Positions 1-6,948 of a stretch of 40,015 nucleotides of DNA are shown piece after piece. The stretch spans positions 1 to 40,015 of the forward strand of contig JAEYFP010000021.1 in assembly GCA_023402845.1 (NCBI GenBank). The letters are read 5' to 3'. A program made the position numbers and the translations under genes. This stretch comes from Bacillota bacterium. GTDB lineage: Bacteria; Bacillota; Clostridia; Lachnospirales; Lachnospiraceae. The first letter of the stretch is position 1. Each line of letters starts with the position of its first letter. The notes beneath the pieces are model-generated. The model did not search any database. It was not told the DNA's origin and saw only the letters and a program-made list of their open reading frames with translations.

Positions 1-234
1 AAAAATCTAGACCATATTTTGTCACATGGAAGACGTAAAATCACGTGATTTTTCTATGTTTATAGAAAAACAACGAGAAAAAGCGCATAAAAAGAATGTT
101 AAGATTATTGGAATTTACTTGAATAGTTAATAGTAAAACGATAATGTTAATGTGTATTTTTAAGTCAAAATGCAAAATTAAATACATATTATGGGAAAAT
201 AAATGCGCGACAGGCAGCACACAGGGGGAATTTG
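1..234. other. Intergenic region upstream of motA
   Basis: No gene is assigned here. A 34-codon frame runs from ATG 26 to TAA 130, but it has no ribosome binding site and resembles nothing I recognise. Two other plus-strand frames end at 38 and 48, so the tail of an upstream gene may lie at the window edge; this cannot be decided from the window. An AACGATAA at 137-144 resembles a sigma-28 -10 element but has no matching -35, so I do not call the motA promoter. Confidence 0.4.
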
Positions 235-1071
235 ATGGCTAAAAATAAATCAAAAACATCATTGGCTTCAAACTTTTTTGGACTTGTTTTCGGAATTACT
301 TTCGTTGTCACATCAGTAATTACGACGGGACAGCCTCATTCATTCTGGAATCTTCCATCTTTCCTCATTACAATCGGCGGCACGTTTGCCGTCATGCTGA
401 CGGCATTTAATCTGAAGCGTTTAAAAACTTTTGGTTCTGTTATCAAAAAGGCACTTTATAATGAAGGCTATAATTTGGAAGAAGATATTAAGGTACTCGT
501 GAGACTTTCGGAAATTGCCAGGAAAGAAGGTTTGCTTGCCTTGGAGGATCAGGTAAATGAATTTACCGATGATGAATTTTTGAGGAGAGGCGTCGAGTTG
601 ATTGTTGACGGTATTGATCAGGATGAGCTGAGGGATTTTTTGGAAGGTGAGACCTACTTTATGCGCCAGCGCCATCAAAAGGGTGCTGCCATGATTGATA
701 TGGTTGCATCTACTGCGCCTGCATTGGGATTGATGGGTACCTATGTGGGTTTGATTCCTATGTTGAACAGTTTGGATGATCCTACCACACTTGGCCCCAT
801 GATGGCGTTGGAGTTGGTATCCTCCTTTTATGGTGCTTTTATAGCATATGTAATCTTTTCTCCGGTGGCTAAGCGTCTGCGTTTTATGGACGGTGAGGAA
901 ACCTTGAGAAGGGAGTTGATTATAGAGGGAATTGCATCAATCCAGCAGGGTAAGAACCCTACGCTTTTAAAGGGCGAGTTGTATGCATATGCGCACATTA
1001 ATCCTCCGGAACCAGGGAGAGAGCGGGATGACCGCCCCATAAGTTCAAAGGAGGTGATTAACAGTATATGA
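235..1071 (+). CDS. motA: Flagellar motor stator protein MotA
   Basis: This is the ion-conducting stator subunit that pairs with MotB in the cytoplasmic membrane. The 278-residue protein has the family layout: two N-terminal membrane segments, a charged cytoplasmic loop of about 100 residues, and two C-terminal segments. The signature stretch around residues 155-185 (ASTAPALGLMGTYVGLIPML) carries the conserved prolines and glycines, followed by a DP-x-x-LGP motif. The ATG at 235 is chosen because AGGGGG at 223-228 lies six bases upstream; a TTG at 232 is in frame but too close. The stop overlaps the motB start (ATGA), indicating translational coupling. The ion used (H+ or Na+) cannot be told from the sequence. 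Confidence 0.95.
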   Translation: MAKNKSKTSLASNFFGLVFGITFVVTSVITTGQPHSFWNLPSFLITIGGTFAVMLTAFNLKRLKTFGSVIKKALYNEGYNLEEDIKVLVRLSEIARKEGLLALEDQVNEFTDDEFLRRGVELIVDGIDQDELRDFLEGETYFMRQRHQKGAAMIDMVASTAPALGLMGTYVGLIPMLNSLDDPTTLGPMMALELVSSFYGAFIAYVIFSPVAKRLRFMDGEETLRRELIIEGIASIQQGKNPTLLKGELYAYAHINPPEPGRERDDRPISSKEVINSI

Positions 1072-2216
1072 GGAAAGGCGGAAAATTTGGTAATGATGAC
1101 GATGAAGAGGAAGAAGAAGGCGCCAATTGGCAAGACAGTTACAGTGATTTGGTTACAGACTTACTTGCAATCTTCGTAGTTCTGTTTTCGTTTGCTATGA
1201 TGCAGCAGTCCTATTCTAATGCTGCTAATTCAGCCGCCAATGATTCGTTTATTGTCATGGAAGGGCAGGGAAGCAGTCCTTTGACTGGAAGTGACGGTGT
1301 ATTGGATGGACAGGACAGTCTTTTCGCGGAGCAAAGCAGCATAATCAGCGGTGATGGACAGGCACAGGGGCAGTCTGGGGAAGAACAGCAGGCGAACAGT
1401 GCCCAGAGTGCAGATACCGGTCAGAATACAGATACTGCGCAGGGAGCAGATGCAAATCAAAATGCAGCTGCAAGTCAAGGCGAGAATGCGGATCAAAATG
1501 CAAATGCTCAGGGCGCAAATTCCCAGGGAGCAGATGCGAATCAAGGCATTAACGGCAATCAAAATGCGAATGCCCAAGGTGCAAATGGCAGTCAGAATGC
1601 GAATCAGGGCATCAACGGCAATCAAAATGCGAATGCTCAGGGTGCAAACGGCAGTCAGAATGCCAATCAGGGAATGAATGGTAAGAATGGTAATCAAAGC
1701 GCAAATGCCCAAGGTGCAGATGCCGATCAGGGTGCAAATGAAAACGTGGAAGATTTCCTGGATTCGACTGATTTATATGTAGGCTCCTCCGAATATGAAG
1801 ACCAGATCAGCGTTTCCAGACAGGGAAGTAATGAGGTTCTGCTGCGTATCAATGGTTCGATTCTGTTTGATCTTGGTAAAGCGAAGGTCAGTCCCAATGC
1901 GGAGTCGACCTTACGCAAGGTGGGTGATATCCTGACCGCGAATAAAGACTCAATATCAATGGTTCGTGTCGAGGGGCATACGGACAACATCCCAATCAAT
2001 TCCCTCGAATTTGAAAGTAACTGGGAGCTGTCTACCTTCCGTGCAGTCAATGTGGTAAAATGGCTGCTAAAGAATTCAACACTCAGTGAAGAACTGTTTT
2101 CTGCGGTTGGCTACGGGGAATATCATCCGATTTCTGATAACGACTCATCCGAAGGCCGTGCCAGAAATCGCCGCGTTGATTTTATCATTGAACTTAAAAG
2201 CGACGGAACACAATAA
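1068..2216 (+). CDS. motB: Flagellar motor stator protein MotB with expanded low-complexity linker
   Basis: MotB anchors the stator to peptidoglycan and supplies the ion-binding aspartate. After an acidic N-terminus, one membrane segment (about residues 28-48) is preceded by YSDLVTD; Asp27 is the expected ion-binding residue, and Asp31 is a second acid at the membrane edge. Residues 250-380 form the OmpA/MotB peptidoglycan-binding domain (VEGHTDNIPI, then GYGEYHPI and GRARNRRVDF). At 382 residues it is over 100 longer than usual. The excess is a linker of about 130 residues rich in Asn, Gln, Ala and Gly with tandem repeats. AAGGAGGTGATT at 1049-1060 is a near-perfect ribosome binding site. 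Two hairpins follow the stop codon. Confidence 0.93.
   Translation: MRKGGKFGNDDDEEEEEGANWQDSYSDLVTDLLAIFVVLFSFAMMQQSYSNAANSAANDSFIVMEGQGSSPLTGSDGVLDGQDSLFAEQSSIISGDGQAQGQSGEEQQANSAQSADTGQNTDTAQGADANQNAAASQGENADQNANAQGANSQGADANQGINGNQNANAQGANGSQNANQGINGNQNANAQGANGSQNANQGMNGKNGNQSANAQGADADQGANENVEDFLDSTDLYVGSSEYEDQISVSRQGSNEVLLRINGSILFDLGKAKVSPNAESTLRKVGDILTANKDSISMVRVEGHTDNIPINSLEFESNWELSTFRAVNVVKWLLKNSTLSEELFSAVGYGEYHPISDNDSSEGRARNRRVDFIIELKSDGTQ
1548..1673 (+). repeat. Two tandem 63-bp repeats inside motB
   Basis: Positions 1548-1610 and 1611-1673 are near-identical 63-bp units, each coding for 21 residues of the pattern INGNQNANAQ followed by GANGSQNANQG. Shorter degenerate copies flank them (QGAN, QGAD, QNAN), so the whole stretch from about 1440 to 1740 is repeat-derived. 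The unit length is a multiple of three, so unequal recombination would change the linker length without breaking the frame. Confidence 0.9.
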
Positions 2217-2255
2217 TAAGCATGTCAGGAATGTTCAAATTCCGGCATGCTTATT
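2215..2255 (+). terminator. Hairpin after motB, probable terminator
   Basis: AATAAGCATG at 2215-2224 pairs perfectly with CATGCTTATT at 2246-2255, with an inner GGAA/TTCC extension. The stem starts in the motB stop codon. The following TTATTTATTA is T-rich but not a clean U-tract, so termination efficiency is uncertain. Confidence 0.65.
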
Positions 2256-2294
2256 TATTAGACAGGAAATTGCTCCGAATTTCCTGTCTAATAA
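2255..2294. terminator. Perfect 17-bp inverted repeat after motB
   Basis: The arms at 2255-2271 and 2278-2294 are exact reverse complements, separated by the six bases GCTCCG. It sits directly behind the first hairpin. There is no long T-tract on either side. It may act as a second, bidirectional transcription stop or as an mRNA-stabilising hairpin. Confidence 0.6.
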
Positions 2295-2381
2295 AATTTC
2301 ATGCGCAGCTGTGCGCGCGGAACAAAAGCTGTGCTGCCGGATCAAATGATCGCGAGAGTGAGAGAAGCACACTTATGTTCG

Positions 2382-2410
2382 TTGTATGGAAGGAAAATTA
2401 ATGATATAAT
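2382..2410 (+). promoter_or_regulatory. Probable sigma-A promoter of tdk
   Basis: A perfect TATAAT at 2405-2410 lies 17 bases after TTGTAT (2382-2387, a weak -35). It is 33 bases before the tdk start codon and downstream of the motB hairpins, so tdk is probably an independent transcript. Confidence 0.6.
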
Positions 2411-2443
2411 ATCGTCAATAAAAAAGTAAGGCGGATATAAATA

Positions 2444-3016
2444 ATGGCGAAATTGTATTTTAGACACGGTGCAATGGGGAGTTCTAAAACTGCGAATGCA
2501 CTGATGGTGGAATATAACTATGCGGAGCGGGGAAAGCGCGCGCTTTTATTAAAGCCGGGCGTGGACTTAAGAGACGGAGACAGAGTAATCAGAAGCCGGA
2601 TGGGCCTTGAAAAGGAGTGTGGGTACGTCGAGGATCTTGTAAAAATGAGCGACGAGGAAATAAGAACGTATGACTGTGTGATTGTGGATGAAGCGCAGTT
2701 TTGTAAAAAGTCGGATATTGAGCTGTTTCTTCATGTTGTGGATGAGCTTCATATTCCGGTTATTTGCTATGGCCTTAGGACGGACTTTCGCAGGGAGCCG
2801 TTTGAAGGTTCCATTTGGCTGCTGGCATGGGCGGATGTCATTGAAGAACTGAAGACTGTTTGCTGGTGCGGCCAGGGAGCGAACTGTAACCTGCGTCTTA
2901 ACGAAAAGGGACAGGGTGTCAAAAGTGGAGAACAGATCTGCCTTGGTGCAAGTGATAAATATGTGGCGCTTTGCCGAAAGCATTATAAAGAGGAAAACTT
3001 AGGCCCGCAGACATAA
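2444..3016 (+). CDS. tdk: Thymidine kinase (type II, TK1-like)
   Basis: The enzyme phosphorylates thymidine to dTMP with ATP in the nucleotide salvage pathway, in the cytoplasm. The 190 residues match the usual length. Visible motifs are the P-loop GAMGSSKT (9-16), the Walker B/catalytic DEAQF (82-86, Glu83 as base), the LRTDFR segment (111-116), and a C-terminal zinc and lasso region with CWC (140-142), GEQICLG and LCRKHY (Cys177, His180). The AAGG at 2428-2431, the core of the ribosome binding site, is modest. The gene is convergent with the response regulator gene, with a shared terminator hairpin between them. It has no obvious functional tie to the motility or sugar genes. Confidence 0.95.
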   Translation: MAKLYFRHGAMGSSKTANALMVEYNYAERGKRALLLKPGVDLRDGDRVIRSRMGLEKECGYVEDLVKMSDEEIRTYDCVIVDEAQFCKKSDIELFLHVVDELHIPVICYGLRTDFRREPFEGSIWLLAWADVIEELKTVCWCGQGANCNLRLNEKGQGVKSGEQICLGASDKYVALCRKHYKEENLGPQT

Positions 3017-3036
3017 AAAGAAATGCGGAAATAAGC

Positions 3037-3063
3037 AAAGGGGCAGTTTAAATCTGCCCTTTT
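3037..3063. terminator. Bidirectional terminator between tdk and response regulator
   Basis: AAAGGGGCAG (3037-3046) pairs with CTGCCCTTTT (3054-3063) around a TTTAAAT loop, with A-rich and T-rich flanks on both sides, so it can end transcription in both directions. The minus-strand stop codon of the response regulator (3048-3050) lies in the loop. Confidence 0.85.
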
Positions 3064-3731
3064 CTTAAATAGGCAATAATCTGCAGCTCATTGATGAGGG
3101 CTATGACTTCACTCATAGAATCCTTGTTGAACTTTTTTAAAATACTGTGAATTTGGGTCTTGACAGTCGAAAGCTCAACACAGCGGATTTTGCAGATTTG
3201 AGAGCGCGTATAGCCTTGGCTCATCAGGTCAAGCACATCAAGCTCCGTCTGCGTCATTTGTGTGACAAGCTGCAGGCAGTAAAAGAAACTGTCCTCGCTG
3301 TTTTTGACGCGCTGAAACTCTCTGCGGATCTTTTGGGCGATGGCCGGACGGATCGGTGAGATGCCGTGGTACGCATCCTTTACACAGGTAATGATTTCAC
3401 TGGGAGCGGAGTTTTTCAGGAAATAGTCCGTGACTCCGAGCTGAAAGGCGGTAAATACCGTTTCATCATCCTCATAGACAGTCAATATGATGATCTTTGT
3501 GTCGGGCAGCTTTTCCAAAATGTGTTTGGCTGCATCCAGCCCGGCTGTGCGGGTTTCCATTTCCACATCCATCAGAATGACATCGGGTTTGTGCAGACCT
3601 GCCATCATGACAGCCTCGTAGCCGCTTTGCACACAGGCCACAACCTCGATACCGGCCTCTTTTCTCAGTATTGTTTCATAGCGCTTGGCAATCGGCATGA
3701 TATCATCGACAATCAGCACTTTTATCATCAT
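3048..3731 (-). CDS. NarL/LuxR-type response regulator
   Basis: This is a DNA-binding response regulator, presumably phosphorylated by the adjacent histidine kinase. The receiver domain (1-120) shows Asp9-Asp10, the phosphoacceptor Asp55 in LMDVEM, Thr84 and Lys106. Residues 158-215 form a LuxR-type helix-turn-helix (MTQTELDVLDLMSQGYTRSQ, with STVKTQIHSILKKF as the recognition part). The start codon at 3731 has AAAGGAG eight bases upstream on the minus strand; a second in-frame ATG follows directly. The gene lies 43 bases downstream of the kinase gene on the same strand. The transporter and glycosidase genes next door are the likely targets (inference). Confidence 0.92.
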   Translation of the reverse strand: MMIKVLIVDDIMPIAKRYETILRKEAGIEVVACVQSGYEAVMMAGLHKPDVILMDVEMETRTAGLDAAKHILEKLPDTKIIILTVYEDDETVFTAFQLGVTDYFLKNSAPSEIITCVKDAYHGISPIRPAIAQKIRREFQRVKNSEDSFFYCLQLVTQMTQTELDVLDLMSQGYTRSQICKIRCVELSTVKTQIHSILKKFNKDSMSEVIALINELQIIAYLRKGQI

Positions 3732-3774
3732 TTTCTAAACTCCTTTCTTGGAAAATCAATGGTAGTGAGATTCC

Positions 3775-5283
3775 TTAATTCTTGAGATAAATAAGGCGGG
3801 GCAGCATGATTTTGATCGTCGTGCCGATTCCTTCCTGACTTTCCGCTTCAATATAGCCCTCATGAGCGGCTATAATCTTATGGGTCAGCGAGAGCCCCAT
3901 GCCCCAATGCTTCGACACGGGTGCCAAGCTGTAAAACGGATCAAAAATCTTTCCGAGGTTTTCCTTTGAAATTCCGATACCGCTGTCCCTGATCAGAATA
4001 ACAGCCCAGTTGTTCATCGACTGGATTGAAATAATGAGATTTTTTCTTTCAGGCGACAGGCCGTCCATCGCGTCGAGCGCATTTGTCAAAATATTGTGGA
4101 GCGCCTGTTCAAAATAATTAGTGTCGAGCATGGCGGCAAGGGAGGGGATCTCTGTTTTCAAATCTACATGGAAGCCCTTCAGCTCATGTGACAGACGTGA
4201 TAAAATTTCCTTAATATAGCGATAAAGGTTGACCTCCGTTAAATATAACTCTGAGGACTTCGTACTCTTGTGGATACTGTCGAGCCGGTCATAGAGGTTG
4301 TCGCACCGTTTTATTACATTCTGCTGAGAAATACTGTCTCCGCCTGAGAGCTGCAGTGTTTCGACCTCCGATCGGATTGCAAGCAGCTCGTTTTTCATAT
4401 AATGGCAGAATACCTTTGATGTTGTGTCGGAAGCGGCAATCTCTTTGGAAAGGGAAAATGTCTGCTGGGCGATTTTATGGTTTACGTTTGAAAAGCAATA
4501 AAGGCTGTAGCCGATCAGTAAAAAGGTGATAATGAGGTAGTATGGAAAAAACTGATGAATTTCCTCGTTTCGGTTGAGCGGGATCGACAGGTATGTGACT
4601 GCACCGGCTGTTTTGGAAACCTTGATCAGGATGCGGGGAAAGCTTCCAAAAATGAAAAGATAGGAAATCATAACGAGTGTATAACAAAATCCGACAGCAA
4701 AAATATTGAGGCGGATCATGCGCAGCGGTGATGCCTTGTAATAAGAAAAAAGTAAGATAATAATGCTCGCAAGTACGATGCCGGCATTTAAAAAAGAGGT
4801 AACGGTGTGGATGTACTCTGAAAGCTTAAGATATCGAGCATAGGTGAGGTGCTCCGGATAGAGTTTTAAATAAAGTGCTCTTGTTATGCCCGGAAGATAA
4901 AATAGAAATTCTGCTGAAAGCAGGAACGCAATGGCTGACTGCGTGATTCTGATCGGCTTTGGATTTTCCAATATCTGAAAAGAAAGGGCGAAACAGGTGC
5001 CGAAAAATAATACGGACAGGCTTGCCAGGTTCATAACGATGATCAGGTGATCCCGTTTGACATTGGAAAACATCATAATTTTCCACATGGAAGAAGGCAG
5101 GGAAAAATAATTATAGACTGTGTTATAATAATAGGTATCCTTGGATAGGTAAAACATCATCGAAAAAAGGGCAATCGTATAGGATGCCATAATATAAATC
5201 AGGTATTTTGTTGAAATGCTTTCCTTATCCTTAATTAGCAGGAAAATGGAAGCAAAAAGAAAAATAAATGTAAAATAAAACAT
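3775..5283 (-). CDS. Sensor histidine kinase with seven-span membrane domain
   Basis: This 502-residue kinase has about seven membrane segments (near residues 2-17, 26-46, 80-104, 113-133, 162-182, 188-213 and 247-263) and no long extracellular domain. The cytoplasmic part has an H-box FCHYMKNELLAI (phospho-acceptor His294), N-box NILTNALDAM (394-406), G1 DSGIGI (433-438) and G2 GMGLSL (461-466), all intact. The ATG at 5283 is chosen because AGGAGGTAATT precedes it; the frame stays open further upstream but has no other good start. It is followed by the response regulator gene and is divergent from a membrane-tethered solute-binding protein, which could present the ligand to it. That role is inference. 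Confidence 0.9.
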   Translation of the reverse strand: MFYFTFIFLFASIFLLIKDKESISTKYLIYIMASYTIALFSMMFYLSKDTYYYNTVYNYFSLPSSMWKIMMFSNVKRDHLIIVMNLASLSVLFFGTCFALSFQILENPKPIRITQSAIAFLLSAEFLFYLPGITRALYLKLYPEHLTYARYLKLSEYIHTVTSFLNAGIVLASIIILLFSYYKASPLRMIRLNIFAVGFCYTLVMISYLFIFGSFPRILIKVSKTAGAVTYLSIPLNRNEEIHQFFPYYLIITFLLIGYSLYCFSNVNHKIAQQTFSLSKEIAASDTTSKVFCHYMKNELLAIRSEVETLQLSGGDSISQQNVIKRCDNLYDRLDSIHKSTKSSELYLTEVNLYRYIKEILSRLSHELKGFHVDLKTEIPSLAAMLDTNYFEQALHNILTNALDAMDGLSPERKNLIISIQSMNNWAVILIRDSGIGISKENLGKIFDPFYSLAPVSKHWGMGLSLTHKIIAAHEGYIEAESQEGIGTTIKIMLPRLIYLKN

Positions 5284-5319
5284 AGAATTACCTCCTGTCA
5301 GTACCTGCTGATAAGTCTT

Positions 5320-5328
5320 ATTATAGCA
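5320..5328 (-). promoter_or_regulatory. Extended -10 promoter of the kinase-regulator operon
   Basis: On the minus strand the sequence reads TGCTATAAT, an extended -10 element (TGN plus a perfect TATAAT), 36 bases before the kinase start codon. No convincing -35 hexamer lies upstream, which is typical of extended -10 promoters. Confidence 0.6.
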
Positions 5329-5367
5329 TGGCAAAAAAATGTTTGTAGGTTTGAGGAAAAACAGGAG

Positions 5368-5386
5368 GGTTGAAATATTATCAACC
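5368..5386. promoter_or_regulatory. Inverted repeat GGTTGA-N7-TCAACC, candidate operator
   Basis: A perfect 6-bp inverted repeat with a 7-base spacer lies in the divergent region between the kinase (minus) and the tethered solute-binding protein (plus). Its spacer contains an A/T-rich stretch that may overlap the plus-strand -10 (TATTAT, 5376-5381). NarL-family regulators bind paired short inverted half-sites, so it fits the neighbouring regulator. A degenerate copy occurs at 6856-6874. Confidence 0.5.
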
Positions 5387-5458
5387 TTGATTTGGTACAG
5401 AGAACATGGTATGTAGAAAGAACGGACGGGTGTGATGGAGGAAAGGAGCAGATAGAAT

Positions 5459-6790
5459 ATGAGGAAATTCAGACAGATGTCGGGTGTGCTCGCAGCAGTC
5501 GGAATCATTTTTTTCGGGCTGCTCGCATTTTTATATATTACGGTCAGGGAACGGGAGGGAAGCAGCGGCAGCACTCAGGAGACAGTCAATCCCGGAAGGA
5601 AGGTCAGTCTTGTTTATTATACATGGGATGATGAGGAATTTTACATGCGCCCGATGGTAGACAGCTTTAATGCAATTAATCCGAATATCCAGGTAGAGAT
5701 GCATGTGCTGGAAAGCACAGAATTTGATAATATTATTGTGGATATGATGCAAAACGGAGAGCAGATTGATATGATTGGTGTCCGGGGATTTTCTCAGATG
5801 ACGCGGTATCAGACAGCGGGAATGCTTGAGGATATTACGGAGGATATTCTTGAAAGTGATATCGACATCACCGTTTACGGAAACATGTACAACAATATCA
5901 TCATTGATGGAAAATATTATGGAATGCCGACAAGAAGTACCTGCTGGGTGCTTGTTTACAACAAAGATATTTTTGACAAGCAGGGCTTGACGTATCCCGG
6001 ACAAATCACCTGGGAGGAATACGGGGCGCTCGCAAAGCAGTTGAAAACGGTAAACGATGCCGGTGAGACGGTCTGGGGCGGTTATATTCCCTCATGGGCA
6101 ATGAATTTTGCGGGCATTCAGAATTCGAATTATCTCTATGACGATGACCAGATGTATCAGAGGAAATCGCTTGAACTTCTGAACCAATTTATGAATATTG
6201 ATAGAAGCCATATGGGGATACAGGAGATCGAGGAGAATGACGATAAAGATATCACATATCTGGAACTCTTTGAAGAGGGTAAGATCGGGCTCATGCCGAT
6301 GGGCGAGTGGTTTGTAGGCATGATCATGGATGCCGAACGCAGGGGGATTACCGATGTTAACTGGGATCTGGCACCGATGCCGATTTTTTCTGATATGAAT
6401 CCGGGAACCACTTGGGGGCAATATCAATTTACGGGAATGACGACGATGTGCAAGGAAAGAAAAGCTGCCTTTGAATTTTTAAAATATGTGGGAGGAAAAG
6501 AGGGCGCCCGTATCTATGCGGAATATGGGATGCTGAGCGCTTACAGCAGCGAGGAAATCCGCAAGATTTATCAGGACGCCGTCGGGGATAAAAATGTTGA
6601 CGTATTTTTCGATGCGTCCCGTATTCAGGAAATTCCGGTATTTGACCAATATGAAGAAATTAATCAGGTTTTTTCAAATCTCGGAAAGGCATATCTGAAG
6701 GGCCGCCGGACGCTTGATGAAACGATGGAGGAGTTTGAACGGCAGCGAACGCAGATTATCGGGGGGATTCCTCAGACAAAAAACAAATAA
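5459..6790 (+). CDS. Membrane-anchored sugar solute-binding protein (CUT1 family)
   Basis: This 443-residue protein belongs to the extracellular family 1 solute-binding proteins. It is clearly paralogous to the lipoprotein encoded at 6949: both carry PTRSTCW, an ITWEEYG or LTWEEYG motif, a WDLAPMP or WQVAPMP motif, a TWGQ motif and an FEFLKY or FDFLKY motif. Unlike a normal binding lipoprotein, it has no lipobox cysteine. Its N-terminus has basic residues and one hydrophobic segment (about 9-28) without a clear cleavage site, so it is probably tethered by an uncleaved anchor. AAAGGAG lies 10 bases before the ATG. A strong terminator follows, so it is separate from the transporter operon and closest to the divergent kinase gene. 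It may be a sensor co-receptor, or simply a second binding protein. Confidence 0.85.
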   Translation: MRKFRQMSGVLAAVGIIFFGLLAFLYITVREREGSSGSTQETVNPGRKVSLVYYTWDDEEFYMRPMVDSFNAINPNIQVEMHVLESTEFDNIIVDMMQNGEQIDMIGVRGFSQMTRYQTAGMLEDITEDILESDIDITVYGNMYNNIIIDGKYYGMPTRSTCWVLVYNKDIFDKQGLTYPGQITWEEYGALAKQLKTVNDAGETVWGGYIPSWAMNFAGIQNSNYLYDDDQMYQRKSLELLNQFMNIDRSHMGIQEIEENDDKDITYLELFEEGKIGLMPMGEWFVGMIMDAERRGITDVNWDLAPMPIFSDMNPGTTWGQYQFTGMTTMCKERKAAFEFLKYVGGKEGARIYAEYGMLSAYSSEEIRKIYQDAVGDKNVDVFFDASRIQEIPVFDQYEEINQVFSNLGKAYLKGRRTLDETMEEFERQRTQIIGGIPQTKNK

Positions 6791-6804
6791 AGGTGGAAAA
6801 TTTA

Positions 6805-6846
6805 TCCTCCCTCGCGCGTATACAAGCCGGGGGAGGACTTTTTTTC
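6805..6846 (+). terminator. Rho-independent terminator after the tethered binding protein
   Basis: TCCTCCCTC (6805-6813) pairs with GGGGGAGGA (6829-6837; one G-U pair) and is followed by CTTTTTTTC. This is a strong intrinsic terminator. It splits the two solute-binding protein genes into separate transcripts. Confidence 0.9.
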
Positions 6847-6851
6847 TGACT

Positions 6852-6880
6852 TTGCGGTTGGGAAGATTTCAGCTATTATT
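6852..6880 (+). promoter_or_regulatory. Probable promoter and degenerate operator of the transporter operon
   Basis: TTGCGG (6852-6857) and TATTAT (6875-6880) are spaced by 17 bases, a fair sigma-A promoter downstream of the terminator. Within it, GGTTGG-N7-TCAGCT (6856-6874) resembles the inverted repeat GGTTGA-N7-TCAACC at 5368-5386 (9 of 12 half-site bases, same spacer length). Confidence 0.45.
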
Positions 6881-6948
6881 CGAGTGTCGGCAATATGCCG
6901 GCAAATCAGATGACCAAATAGGGAAGACAAAGACAGGGAGGAAAGAAA

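Noticed and set aside
137..144. AACGATAA as a sigma-28 -10 element before motA
   Set aside because: No TAAA-like -35 at 15-base spacing, and two mismatches in the -10.
1230..1712. 160-codon minus-strand frame opposite the motB repeats
   Set aside because: Its Ile/Leu/Cys-rich repeats are only the antisense reading of the Asn/Gln/Ala repeat DNA.
2086..2349. 87-codon plus-strand frame over the end of motB
   Set aside because: It overlaps the conserved OmpA domain of motB in another frame and runs through both hairpins.
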